Source: an uncultured Pelagibacteraceae bacterium (lineage in GTDB: Bacteria; Pseudomonadota; Alphaproteobacteria; Pelagibacterales; Pelagibacteraceae). Taken from it: 64,000 nucleotides of DNA. The notes below the pieces were generated by a model. The model saw only the letters and a program-made list of their open reading frames with translations, did no database searches and was not told where the DNA came from. Positions 36,564-46,174 of this stretch are shown here, one piece after another. The first letter of the stretch is position 1, and each line of letters starts with the position of its first letter. Where the stretch lies: the NCBI GenBank assembly GCA_902522525.1, contig CABYVU010000001.1, positions 1 to 64,000 of the forward strand. Reading direction: 5' to 3'. The translations under genes and the position numbers were made by a program.

Positions 36564-37690
36564 GCTCTGTAAATTTTTCCCAAATAATTTTCAAGAAATG
36601 TTTCATTTTTTGAGAGATATTTCAAAATTTTATTTCTAATAAAAATATTTATGGGATTTGATAAGTGGAATGAAAAATGGTTTAACTTTGATTTATTGTT
36701 TATAGAAGAAATATTTCGAATCCTTTCTTGATAGAATTCATTTGTACCGCTCAAAATACTTTTTAATATATCGTTTGCAGTTTCAATACTTTGGGAAGCT
36801 CCTTGAGCAAATGATGGGGGAAATGCAAATAAAGCATCACCTGACAAAAATATATTTTTTTTATTTAGACTTATAAATTTGCTGCTAACGTAAACAGGAA
36901 ATGATTTTAATTCACTTAAATTTTTTGAGCTTATTTGCGATGTTTTTTGTAAACCTGATACTAACGATGCTAAAAATTCTTCAGATTTGAATAAATCATG
37001 ATTTTGTAATTCATCTGAGGATAATTTTTTTTTTATAATAGCTACAAAATTGTATTCATTATTTTGATTTACAGGGTAGATCACATAGTGACTATTTGAT
37101 CCCATATATATTGAAATATCACTACCATAATCACCTTTTAATTTACCTCGCAGCGCAACATTAAGGTTATATTTTGGATTTTTAACTTCATTAAATATTA
37201 ATGACTTTGTTTTTGAAAAAATACCATCAGCAATTATCAAATAATCAAATTCTTCATGTTTATTTTCATCTAAAGTAATTCTGAAGCCATTAGCATTTTC
37301 TATTTTTTTTATATTTGAATTAAATTTAATCTGATTTTCAGGAACATTCTTAAATAAAAATTCTAATAATGTTGATCTTTTTAGTGTTGTGTATCGATTT
37401 AATGGATCATTAAATTGTGTAAGGTCTATATCGCAAATTTTTTTGGAATTATTTGCTTGTATAAAATTTACTTTAGAAGGAAAACTGACCTCTGATGCAG
37501 GTAGATTTTTAAATCCTATACTATTTAATAATTTTATACTATTTACTGATAATTGAATTCCGTAACCTTCAAGAAAATTATAATTATCCTTTTTCTCAAA
37601 TATTTTATATTCAAAATCTTTTTGATTATTTAAAATATTTGCAAAATATAAGCCTGATATTCCTCCACCAATAATTGCAATTTTTTTCAT
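36560..37690 (-). CDS. FAD-dependent monooxygenase (UbiH/COQ6-like or related)
   Basis: KKIAIIGGGISGLYFANIL, LIIADGIFSKTKSLIF, FLSGDALFAFPPSFAQGASQSIETA. Confidence 0.8.
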   Translation of the reverse strand: MKKIAIIGGGISGLYFANILNNQKDFEYKIFEKKDNYNFLEGYGIQLSVNSIKLLNSIGFKNLPASEVSFPSKVNFIQANNSKKICDIDLTQFNDPLNRYTTLKRSTLLEFLFKNVPENQIKFNSNIKKIENANGFRITLDENKHEEFDYLIIADGIFSKTKSLIFNEVKNPKYNLNVALRGKLKGDYGSDISIYMGSNSHYVIYPVNQNNEYNFVAIIKKKLSSDELQNHDLFKSEEFLASLVSGLQKTSQISSKNLSELKSFPVYVSSKFISLNKKNIFLSGDALFAFPPSFAQGASQSIETANDILKSILSGTNEFYQERIRNISSINNKSKLNHFSFHLSNPINIFIRNKILKYLSKNETFLENYLGKIYRA

Positions 37691-37694
37691 TAAT

Positions 37695-38681
37695 TTATTT
37701 GATACTATGAAGTATTTTCTTTGTAAACGAAGGTAAAGTCCAATTACTTAAATCATTAATATTTACAAAAAATCCATCCTTCTTCTCTTTAAAATTTTTT
37801 TTCATATTAATTACAATTCTCATGTCCATATTTGACATTTTAATGTTAATCCTTTTTCCTACATGGTTTTTAAATTTTACCTTAGGTATTTCATTCATAG
37901 GGAATATAGGCATATCTTTTAAAAAATTAAATTTTCTGTTTTTTAAAAGATAATAATTATTCTGCTTATTTTTAAAAATATTTGCTTCAAAAAACTTTTG
38001 TTTATTAAATTTATTTATTTTAATAATTGTAAAGTCATTTTTTTTAAAAGATTTACAATTTTTTGAAATAGGACATTGATAACAAAGCGGGCTGGATGGT
38101 TTACATATTAATGCACCTATTTCCATTATTGCTTGAGCGTAATCACTAGCTCTAGTTGTTTCTCCAAAAAAATTTTTTTTTTTATGTAAATTTTCTTTAG
38201 AAATTTCTTTTTCTTTTTTTAAATAAAATACTCTTTTTAAAATTCTTTCAACATTTCCATCTAAAGGAATTATTTTTTTATTGAATGCAATTGCCATGAT
38301 TGCCTTTGATGTATAATCTCCAATCCCAGGAAGAGATTTTAAATCTTCCTCATTATTTGGAAGCTGACCATTAAATTCATTTATAATTAGTTTTGCTGAT
38401 TTTTTAAGATTTCTTGCTCTTGAATAATATCCCAACCCCTCCCAACATTTCATTAATTTAGCATCTCTTACTTTTGATAAACTTTTTAAATCTGGAATTT
38501 TAGAAATAAAATTTTCAAAATATGGGATTACCGTCTTAACTTGAGTTTGCTGCAACATAAATTCACTTACCAAAGTGAGGTATTCTTTTTGACTTTTAGA
38601 GATTTTTTTTCGCCAAGGAAGACTACGTTTATTATTGTCGTACCATTTTAAAATTTTATTTGGTATATTTTGACTTGTCAT
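37695..38681 (-). CDS. mutY: A/G-specific adenine glycosylase
   Basis: LPWRKK, FMLQQTQVKTVIPYFENF, LPGIGDYTSKAIMAIAF, CxxxxxxCxxCPxxxxC FeS motif; start moved from 38726. Confidence 0.93.
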   Translation of the reverse strand: MTSQNIPNKILKWYDNNKRSLPWRKKISKSQKEYLTLVSEFMLQQTQVKTVIPYFENFISKIPDLKSLSKVRDAKLMKCWEGLGYYSRARNLKKSAKLIINEFNGQLPNNEEDLKSLPGIGDYTSKAIMAIAFNKKIIPLDGNVERILKRVFYLKKEKEISKENLHKKKNFFGETTRASDYAQAIMEIGALICKPSSPLCYQCPISKNCKSFKKNDFTIIKINKFNKQKFFEANIFKNKQNNYYLLKNRKFNFLKDMPIFPMNEIPKVKFKNHVGKRINIKMSNMDMRIVINMKKNFKEKKDGFFVNINDLSNWTLPSFTKKILHSIK

Positions 38682-39161
38682 ATGAATTTTAAATATAATA
38701 CTAAGCAGAGAAATAAATCTGTTCAAGGACTAAGATCTTTTAAAGATACTTTGCCCCAAGAAGCAAAAAGAATATTGAATAAAAAAGGCCAAATTTATTC
38801 AAATACTCTAGATAATTGGAAATTTCTTGCTGGAAAAGAATTATTTAATGTTTGCTATCCAATATCTTTTAAAAATTCAAAAATAAATGGAAGCTATTTA
38901 AGCATAATGGTTAAAAGAGGAAATGAAGTAGACCTTGAATATTCTAAGAAAGAAATTTTGAAAAAAATAAATATATTTTTTGGTTATAATGTAGTTGATA
39001 ACATAAAGCTAAAAACATTTGAGGGAGAGTTTAAAAAAATCAAGGAAAACAAAATTAATTATGCGACAAAAAGTAAAAATATTAAGAAGATTAACAATAT
39101 TAAGAATGATAAAATTAAGCAATCTTTACTTGAGTTAAATAAACTATTTAAAACAAAATGA
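38682..39161 (+). CDS. DUF721/DciA-like protein
   Basis: WKFLAGKELFNVCYPISFKN and basic C-terminus; position between mutY and a DsbA-like gene; start moved from 38670. Confidence 0.65.
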   Translation: MNFKYNTKQRNKSVQGLRSFKDTLPQEAKRILNKKGQIYSNTLDNWKFLAGKELFNVCYPISFKNSKINGSYLSIMVKRGNEVDLEYSKKEILKKINIFFGYNVVDNIKLKTFEGEFKKIKENKINYATKSKNIKKINNIKNDKIKQSLLELNKLFKTK

Positions 39162-39739
39162 AAAAAATTTTTATAAAAACAATAATAATATTATTATTTT
39201 TTACTTCTTTTAATTTAAAAGCAGAAATTAAACCAATAATAGAAGGCAGTTTTGATGCAAAAGTGAAACTTGTTGTATTCGAGTCTCTAACATGTAGTCA
39301 TTGTGCAGATTTTCATAAAAATGTTTATCCAAGTTTAAAAACAGATTTTATTGATAATGGTTTAGTATCAATTGAATTTAGAAATTTTCCTTTAGATATT
39401 GCTGCATTTAATGCATCAAAAATAGCTCATTGTAGGAATGATGGAAAATCAGATATACTTCATCACTTATACAACAATCAAAGTAGCTGGATTAAAGGAA
39501 GCACAATAGAGGATCTCAATAAAAATTTAAAAAAAGTAGTTCAAGAATCTGTTTTCAAATTAGATTTTGATAAATGTATCGCCGACTCAAAAATTGAAGA
39601 TTTTATTTTAGAAGACCGAATCGATGGGGCAAAAAACTACAAAATAGAAGCAACTCCAACACTTATAATCAACGGTGAAAAGTTCGAAAATCCAAAAAAC
39701 TACAAAAAATTAAAAAAATATATTGAAAAACTGATATAA
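39158..39739 (+). CDS. DsbA-family thiol:disulfide oxidoreductase
   Basis: Signal peptide, VFESLTCSHCADFHKNVYPSL, ATPTLIINGEKF. Confidence 0.88.
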   Translation: MKKIFIKTIIILLFFTSFNLKAEIKPIIEGSFDAKVKLVVFESLTCSHCADFHKNVYPSLKTDFIDNGLVSIEFRNFPLDIAAFNASKIAHCRNDGKSDILHHLYNNQSSWIKGSTIEDLNKNLKKVVQESVFKLDFDKCIADSKIEDFILEDRIDGAKNYKIEATPTLIINGEKFENPKNYKKLKKYIEKLI

Positions 39740-39747
39740 GTCATTGA

Positions 39748-42321
39748 ATGGAGTTTAAAAAAATCCAATTAAATGGCTTTAAGTCTTTTGCAGAAAAAAC
39801 TAACTTTTTAATTGAAAAAGGTCTCACAGGAATTGTTGGTCCTAACGGTTGTGGTAAGTCAAACATAGTTGAGTCTCTTAGATGGTGTATGGGAGAGACT
39901 TCAGCAAAAAGTATGAGGGGTTCAGGAATGGAGGATGTGATATTTTCAGGCACATCAAATAAACCTTCAAAAAATATTGCTGAAGTAGTTTTAAGTTTGA
40001 ACAATGAAAATAAGGATGGACCTCACCAATACAACGATCTTGAGGAAATAGAAATTAAAAGGAAAATTGAAAAAGACAAAGGGTCAAAATTTTATATAAA
40101 CAATAAGGAAGTTAGGGCAAAAGATGCACAAATGTTTTTTGCGGATCTATCCACAGGCGCCCATTCACCATCACTGATAAGTCAAGGTAGAATTGGAGCA
40201 TTAGTTACAGCAAAACCATCAGATAGGAGAGCTATACTTGAAGAAGCTGCTGGAATTGCAGGTTTGCATGCTAGAAGGCATGAAGCAGAAATTAGATTAG
40301 GGGCAGCAGAAAATAATTTAAAAAGAGCCGATGAATTAAGAAGGCAACAGGAAAAACAATTAGCAAACTTAGAAAAACAAGCAGAGGAAGCTGCAAAATA
40401 TAAATTAATTTCTGAAGAAATTAAAAAAGTTGAGGCGGGACTTTATTATTTAAGACTTGTAGAAATTGATAGAGAAATAACTTTAGAAAATGAAGTAAAT
40501 AATGAGGCAGATAGCAAAGTTGAGGAATTTAATAAACAAATTGTTGAATTAGAAACTAAAATTAAAAATGAAATTGAAAGAGTAGAGCCTATAAGACAAA
40601 AAAATATTGAAAATTTATCCAAGATTCAAAGATTAAATCTTGAACTAAAGTCTTTAGATGAGGAAAGTACCAGAATAAACGAAGAGATAGATGCAATAAA
40701 AAGTTCTATAAAGGTTTTAGATGAGGATATTGATAGAGAAAAAAGCATTGTTATTGACGCAAATTCAAACGAAAAAAGATTAAAAGAAGAGAGAAATATC
40801 CTAATTGATACTGATTCAAAATATTATGAGACAGAAAAACTCTCAAGTCAAGACCTTGAAAATTCTAAATCAAAATTAAAGAATGAACAAGACAGGATGG
40901 ATGTGTTGTTGGAGAGTTTCAGTTCTGAGTCATTAAAAAAACATAACGAAATTATTAAAACCATAAAAAATCAAATCGAAGAAGTTAAAAAACTAGTTTC
41001 TGAAAATAGAAATCACCAGACAATAAAAATTTTAGATGAATGTATAGTTAATTTGTCTTACTTAACTGTGAAAATAAAAGAAGTTGAAAATGATGATGTA
41101 GTTTCAACTCTAACATCCAAAAGTGATCAGATAAAGAAATTACAGGATGATTATGCTGAAACTTATAGTAAAAACCAAAGTATAAAGAAAGAGTCTGTTA
41201 AAAGAAAAGAAAGAATAAGTATTATTGACCAAGAATTTGAGAGCTGGCAAAATCTTTTAAATAATTCTGAAAAAATGGTAAATGAACTCAATGCGAGAAA
41301 GAGTAAGCTTGTAGATAAATTAAGTGATCTAGAAAAACAGCCAGAGTCTCAAGCAGAAAAAAAAGGAAAGATTTCTGAAAATTTAAGAATTTCAGAAAAT
41401 GAAAAAAATGAAAATGAAATTTTAGTTGAAAAAATTGATAATAGTATTGCAGAAATTAGAGTTCAATTAAATAATACAAAAGAAAGTTCAATAGAAATTA
41501 GAGAGAAGAAAGCTAGCTCTGGAGCAACAATTGAAGGTTTAAACAAAAGAAGAAGTGATCTATTAGAAAGAGTTATGACAGAGTTAAACGTAGAAGAAGA
41601 AAATATACTTAATTATTCAAATTTAGAAAAAGGAAATGAATTTCCAGATTTAGTGACCCAAGAAGAATTACTTGATGAAAAAAAAAGGGAAAGAGAAAAA
41701 TTTGGATCTGTTAATTTAAGAGCAGATGATGAAACTGAAAAGTATAAAACTGAAATCAAAAAAATGGAACAAGACAGGCAGGATCTTGTAACGGCAATAT
41801 TGAAGTTAAAAGAAAGCATAACTGAACTTAATCGAAAAGGTCGAGAAAGATTGTTGGATGCTTTTGAGAGAGTGAATAGAAAATTTAACGATGTTTACAC
41901 AAAATTATTTAATGGGGGTAGCGCTAAATTAGAACTTGTAGACTCAGATGACCCACTAGATGCTGGTTTGGAAATGTTAGTCAGTCCTCCTGGTAAAAGA
42001 CTTCAATCCATTACCTTGCTTTCTGGTGGTGAACAAGCTTTGACTGCATTATCCTTGATATTTGCAGTATTTCTTACTAATCCATCCCCTATTTGTGTAC
42101 TTGATGAAGTAGATGCACCACTAGATGATGCAAATGTAACAAGATTTTGTAATCTATTAAATGAACTGACAAAGATTACGTCTACAAGATTTATAATAGT
42201 AACCCACCATGCTTTAACAATGTCAAAAATGGATAGATTATATGGAGTTACGATGCCAGAGAAAGGAATAAGTCAACTAGTTGCTGTTGACCTTCAAAAA
42301 GCTGAGAGCATGGTAGCTTAG
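39748..42321 (+). CDS. smc: Chromosome segregation protein SMC, short form
   Basis: Walker A GIVGPNGCGKSNIVESLRWCMGE, signature LLSGGEQALTALSLIFAV, Walker B ICVLDEVDAPLDDANV. Confidence 0.93.
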   Translation: MEFKKIQLNGFKSFAEKTNFLIEKGLTGIVGPNGCGKSNIVESLRWCMGETSAKSMRGSGMEDVIFSGTSNKPSKNIAEVVLSLNNENKDGPHQYNDLEEIEIKRKIEKDKGSKFYINNKEVRAKDAQMFFADLSTGAHSPSLISQGRIGALVTAKPSDRRAILEEAAGIAGLHARRHEAEIRLGAAENNLKRADELRRQQEKQLANLEKQAEEAAKYKLISEEIKKVEAGLYYLRLVEIDREITLENEVNNEADSKVEEFNKQIVELETKIKNEIERVEPIRQKNIENLSKIQRLNLELKSLDEESTRINEEIDAIKSSIKVLDEDIDREKSIVIDANSNEKRLKEERNILIDTDSKYYETEKLSSQDLENSKSKLKNEQDRMDVLLESFSSESLKKHNEIIKTIKNQIEEVKKLVSENRNHQTIKILDECIVNLSYLTVKIKEVENDDVVSTLTSKSDQIKKLQDDYAETYSKNQSIKKESVKRKERISIIDQEFESWQNLLNNSEKMVNELNARKSKLVDKLSDLEKQPESQAEKKGKISENLRISENEKNENEILVEKIDNSIAEIRVQLNNTKESSIEIREKKASSGATIEGLNKRRSDLLERVMTELNVEEENILNYSNLEKGNEFPDLVTQEELLDEKKREREKFGSVNLRADDETEKYKTEIKKMEQDRQDLVTAILKLKESITELNRKGRERLLDAFERVNRKFNDVYTKLFNGGSAKLELVDSDDPLDAGLEMLVSPPGKRLQSITLLSGGEQALTALSLIFAVFLTNPSPICVLDEVDAPLDDANVTRFCNLLNELTKITSTRFIIVTHHALTMSKMDRLYGVTMPEKGISQLVAVDLQKAESMVA

Positions 42322-42325
42322 GCTA

Positions 42326-42601
42326 ATGGAAGAGGAAGATTTTAAAACTCGCCTTAAAAGTGCAAAAAATAGAGCAAAATCTAAATATTCTGATAATAAA
42401 GAGCCTTCAACATCTGGAATGGGTCATGCTTTTAAAATGAGCACTGAATTAGTTGCTGCAGTTGCTGTTGGGACAATTATTGGGTTTATTTTAGACAATT
42501 GGTTTGGTACTAAGCCATGGTTAATTTTAATATTTTTTTTTGTAGGAGTAATTGCAGGAATAATGAATGTAATTAAATCAGCAAAAAAAATGCAAAAATA
42601 A
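42326..42601 (+). CDS. atpI: ATP synthase-associated protein I (AtpI-like)
   Basis: Two TM segments with GTIIGFILDNWFGTKPWLILIFFFVGVIAGIMNVIK; directly upstream of atpB. Confidence 0.88.
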   Translation: MEEEDFKTRLKSAKNRAKSKYSDNKEPSTSGMGHAFKMSTELVAAVAVGTIIGFILDNWFGTKPWLILIFFFVGVIAGIMNVIKSAKKMQK

Positions 42602-42614
42602 ATAAGATAATATA

Positions 42615-43349
42615 ATGGCATCAAATCCAATGTACCAATTCAATGTTTATAGAATTGGTCCGGAAATTAAATTAGGCTCAGTTGATATCTCTTTCACTAA
42701 TGCAAGTTTATTTATGGTTATTAGTTCTTTAGCTATTTTGATAATTTTTAATCTAGGAGCAAAGAAAAAAACTCTAATACCTGATAAATTACAATTATTA
42801 TCAGAATTAAGTTATTCCTTTGTCGCTAAAATGATTAGTGACACAGCAGGATCAAAAGCAAAGCCTTACTTTTCATTTATTTTCTCACTATTTATGTTTG
42901 TACTCTTTTGTAACATGTTTGGAATGATACCTTACGCATTTACAGTTACAAGCCATATCATAGTTACATTTGTACTTGCAGCATTTATTTTTGTTGGAGT
43001 TACAATTATTGGATTTATGAAACATGGACTGGGATATTTAAAATTGTTTGTACCAAGTGGGGTCCCAATAGTTCTACTTCCACTAATAGTTGTTATTGAA
43101 ATTATTTCGTATTTAAGTAGACCAATTAGTTTATCAGTAAGATTATTTGCCAATATGATGGCTGGTCACACGATGATGAAGGTTTTTGGAGGCTTTGTTA
43201 TAAGCTTAGGAATTGTAGGTGGATGGCTTCCACTTAGTTTTTCGGTTGCACTTACAGGTTTGGAGATACTAGTTGCTTTTCTTCAAGCATATGTATTTGC
43301 AATTTTAACATGCATTTATTTGAATGATGCATTAAATCTACACCATTAA
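42615..43349 (+). CDS. atpB: ATP synthase Fo subunit a
   Basis: SVRLFANMMAGHTMMKV, AFLQAYVFAILTCIYLNDAL. Confidence 0.97.
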   Translation: MASNPMYQFNVYRIGPEIKLGSVDISFTNASLFMVISSLAILIIFNLGAKKKTLIPDKLQLLSELSYSFVAKMISDTAGSKAKPYFSFIFSLFMFVLFCNMFGMIPYAFTVTSHIIVTFVLAAFIFVGVTIIGFMKHGLGYLKLFVPSGVPIVLLPLIVVIEIISYLSRPISLSVRLFANMMAGHTMMKVFGGFVISLGIVGGWLPLSFSVALTGLEILVAFLQAYVFAILTCIYLNDALNLHH

Positions 43350-43355
43350 TAAAAA

Positions 43356-43362
43356 AAGGAGG
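43356..43362 (+). promoter_or_regulatory. Strong Shine-Dalgarno (AAGGAGG) for atpE
   Basis: AAGGAGG followed by AAAA then ATG at 43367. Confidence 0.75.
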
Positions 43363-43366
43363 AAAA

Positions 43367-43594
43367 ATGGAATTAGAAGCAGCAAAAATGATAGGAGCAG
43401 GTTTGGCAGCTATCGCACTAGCAGGTGCGGGAGTTGGTATAGGAATTATCTTTGGTAATTACTTATCTGGTGCTATGAGAAATCCATCTGCAGCTCAAAA
43501 ACAATTCCCTAACTTGTTATTAGGATTTGCTTTAGCTGAAGCAACAGGATTGTTTGGCCTAGTAGTTGCGTTGATTATTTTATTTGCATTTTAG
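43367..43594 (+). CDS. atpE: ATP synthase Fo subunit c
   Basis: GAGLAAIALAGAGVGIGIIFG, RNPSA, LLGFALAEATGLFGLVVALIILF. Confidence 0.97.
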   Translation: MELEAAKMIGAGLAAIALAGAGVGIGIIFGNYLSGAMRNPSAAQKQFPNLLLGFALAEATGLFGLVVALIILFAF

Positions 43595-43597
43595 TTA

Positions 43598-44185
43598 ATG
43601 TTAAAAAAAATAGTTATTCTATTATTCATTACATGCTTTGCATGTTTTAATACAGTATTTGCCGCTGAAAGTGGTGGTATGCCTCAACTGAATCCAGAGT
43701 TTTGGATTTCTCAAATCTTCTGGCTTATCATCACGTTTGGAATACTTTTTATTATTTTAACTAAAGTAATATTACCTAAGATTAGCGATAACTTAGAAAC
43801 TAGAAAATCACAAATACTTGAAAATATTGAGATTGCGGATAGACAAAAAGAGGAAAGTCAGAAAAAAATTGATGAATATGAAAAGATTATTTTAGACAGC
43901 AAGGTTAAAGCTAAAAATTACTTTAATGACGCTAGAGAAAAGATTTTGGATGATATCAATAAAAAAAGAACTGCGATAGAGAAAGATCTTGATGAAGAAA
44001 TTGGTGGAGTAGAAAAGGAATTGTCCGATCTAAAGAACAAGTCAGGGGAAAAAATAAATAAAATAGCAGCTGAAACATCAGCTGAGTTAATAAAAGAGCT
44101 GATTGGTGAAGAAGTAAATAGCAGCAGCATAGCAGCAATTGTAGAAGACCAATCAAAAATAAACAAAGAGAGAAAAGATGTTTGA
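43598..44185 (+). CDS. atpG: ATP synthase Fo subunit b'
   Basis: Single TM plus long coiled coil, MPQLNPEFWISQIFWLIITFGILFIILTKVILPKI. Confidence 0.92.
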   Translation: MLKKIVILLFITCFACFNTVFAAESGGMPQLNPEFWISQIFWLIITFGILFIILTKVILPKISDNLETRKSQILENIEIADRQKEESQKKIDEYEKIILDSKVKAKNYFNDAREKILDDINKKRTAIEKDLDEEIGGVEKELSDLKNKSGEKINKIAAETSAELIKELIGEEVNSSSIAAIVEDQSKINKERKDV

Positions 44186-44672
44186 TGCAACTTTTTGGGT
44201 AGCAATATCGTTTTTTATATTTATAGGTCTATTGGTATATTTTAAAATACCTCAGAATATAAATAATCTCCTAACAAAAATGATAGGAGATATTAAAAAA
44301 GAAATTGATGAAAGCGAAAAGTTAAGAGTTGAGTCAAAAAAACTTTTAGATGAAGCTCAGACTAAACTTAACTCTGTTGAAGGAGAATCCAAAAAAATCC
44401 TTGATCAAGCCAAAACTGCATCTGAACAACTTGTTATAAGTATGAATGAAAAATTTCATAAATCTTCTGAAATAAAGAAGAATTTAACACAATTAAAAAT
44501 AAATCAGATGAAAGAGGCAGCAATTAAAGAAATCAAAGATACTTCTGTCAAAATTGCACTGAAGTCAGTGAAAAAAATTATTACAACTACAGTTGATAAA
44601 TCTAAATTAGATAATCTGTTTGAAAAAAATCTTGAAGAAGCAAAGACTGAATTAAAAAAAATTAATTCATAA
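44178..44672 (+). CDS. atpF: ATP synthase Fo subunit b
   Basis: MFDATFWVAISFFIFIGLLVYFKIP, coiled coil, follows b'. Confidence 0.93.
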   Translation: MFDATFWVAISFFIFIGLLVYFKIPQNINNLLTKMIGDIKKEIDESEKLRVESKKLLDEAQTKLNSVEGESKKILDQAKTASEQLVISMNEKFHKSSEIKKNLTQLKINQMKEAAIKEIKDTSVKIALKSVKKIITTTVDKSKLDNLFEKNLEEAKTELKKINS

Positions 44673-44716
44673 CTAAATTACGTTACATTTTCTTAAAATA
44701 ATATAAAATCCAAATT

Positions 44717-46174
44717 ATGAATTCGATAGTAATAGGATCAGGTTTTGGTGGCATGGCTGCAGCATTAAGGTTAAAAGCTAAAGGCCACAATGTAACCTTG
44801 ATTGAAAAACATGAAGATTTAGGTGGACGGGCGAGAGTTTTTAAAAAAAATGGATTTACGTTTGATGGCGGTCCAACTGTGATAACAGCGCCCTACTTAA
44901 TTGATGAATTATTTCAGCTTTTTAACAAGAATTCTAAAGATTATTTAGAAATAAAATCTTTAAAAACTTGGTATCAATTTGTTTTTGAAGATGGTTTTAA
45001 GTTTGACTATTCTGGTAATGAAGAAGAAATGGTTAATCAAATAAAAAAGATTAACGAAAAAGATGTTAACGGATATAAAAATTTAGTTAATTTCACAAAA
45101 AAGATTTTTGATAAAGGTTTTACTGAACTATCAGATGTCCCATTTGATAAACCCTCCTTTATGTTAAAGCAAATACCCTCTTTATTTAATTTAAAGAGTT
45201 ATAAATCTGTTTATGGTTTGGTTTCTTCTTACATAGAAAATGAAAAATTAAGAAGATTACTTAGTATGCACCCACTATTGGTAGGTGGTAATCCTTTCAC
45301 AACAACTTCAATATATGGACTAATCTTATATTTGGAAAAAAAATGGGGAATTCATTACTCAATGGGAGGAACTGGTCAAATAATAAATGGCATGGAAAAA
45401 TTAATGAATGAAGAACATATTAAAATATTAAAAGGATGCGAAGTAAATAAAATCGTATCAAATAAAAATAAAATAACTGGCGTTGAATTAAACAACGGGG
45501 ATAAAATAGAAACAGATAATGTCATTTGTAACGCTGATCCACCTGCAGTTTACTCAAAATTAGCAAACACGAATAGTAGTAATTCTTTTTTTAATTGGAA
45601 AATGAAAAGAATGGAATATTCAATGGGTTTGTTTGTGTATTACTTTGGAACCAAAAAAGTTTACAACAATATTGAACATCATACCATCAAATTTGGAGAC
45701 AAGTACAAGGAACACTTGGATGATATTTTTAACAATAAAAAATTAAATGACGATATTAGTTACTATTTACATAGACCAACAGCTACAGACAAATCGATGG
45801 CGCCTGATAATCATGATTGTTTTTATGTGTTAGTACCAGTTCCTAACAACCAGTCTGGTATAGACTGGTCTATTGAGGGAAATAAAATGAAAAACTTAGT
45901 TATTAAAAAAATGGAGGAAAGTTTATTACCTAATCTAAGTGAAAATATTGTTGAGGATTTTTATTTAACGCCAGATTATTTTGAGAAAGAGTTAAATACA
46001 AAATATGGCTCAGGTTTTTCTATTCAACCAAAATTTACCCAATCAGCTTATTTTAGATTTCATAATAAGTCAGAGATTTTTGATGGTTTATATTTTGTTG
46101 GAGCAGGTACTCATCCTGGAGCAGGTGTGCCTGGAGTACTATCTTCAGCAAAAGTCTTAGACAAAATTCTATAA
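44717..46174 (+). CDS. crtI: Phytoene desaturase
   Basis: IGSGFGGMAAALRLKAKGHNVTLIEKHEDLGGRARVF, GVPGVLSSAKVLDKIL C-terminal CrtI signature. Confidence 0.95.
   Translation: MNSIVIGSGFGGMAAALRLKAKGHNVTLIEKHEDLGGRARVFKKNGFTFDGGPTVITAPYLIDELFQLFNKNSKDYLEIKSLKTWYQFVFEDGFKFDYSGNEEEMVNQIKKINEKDVNGYKNLVNFTKKIFDKGFTELSDVPFDKPSFMLKQIPSLFNLKSYKSVYGLVSSYIENEKLRRLLSMHPLLVGGNPFTTTSIYGLILYLEKKWGIHYSMGGTGQIINGMEKLMNEEHIKILKGCEVNKIVSNKNKITGVELNNGDKIETDNVICNADPPAVYSKLANTNSSNSFFNWKMKRMEYSMGLFVYYFGTKKVYNNIEHHTIKFGDKYKEHLDDIFNNKKLNDDISYYLHRPTATDKSMAPDNHDCFYVLVPVPNNQSGIDWSIEGNKMKNLVIKKMEESLLPNLSENIVEDFYLTPDYFEKELNTKYGSGFSIQPKFTQSAYFRFHNKSEIFDGLYFVGAGTHPGAGVPGVLSSAKVLDKIL

Noticed and set aside
39741-40004. 87-aa ORF antisense to the smc 5' end
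   Set aside because: Antisense to the Walker A region; its long open frame is explained by codon bias
43918-44205. Two minus-strand ORFs over atpG/atpF
   Set aside because: Ser/Leu/Phe-rich shadow translations of a coiled-coil gene
42326-44672. Absence of F1 ATP synthase genes next to the Fo genes considered as a rearrangement
   Set aside because: Separate Fo and F1 operons are normal in alphaproteobacteria
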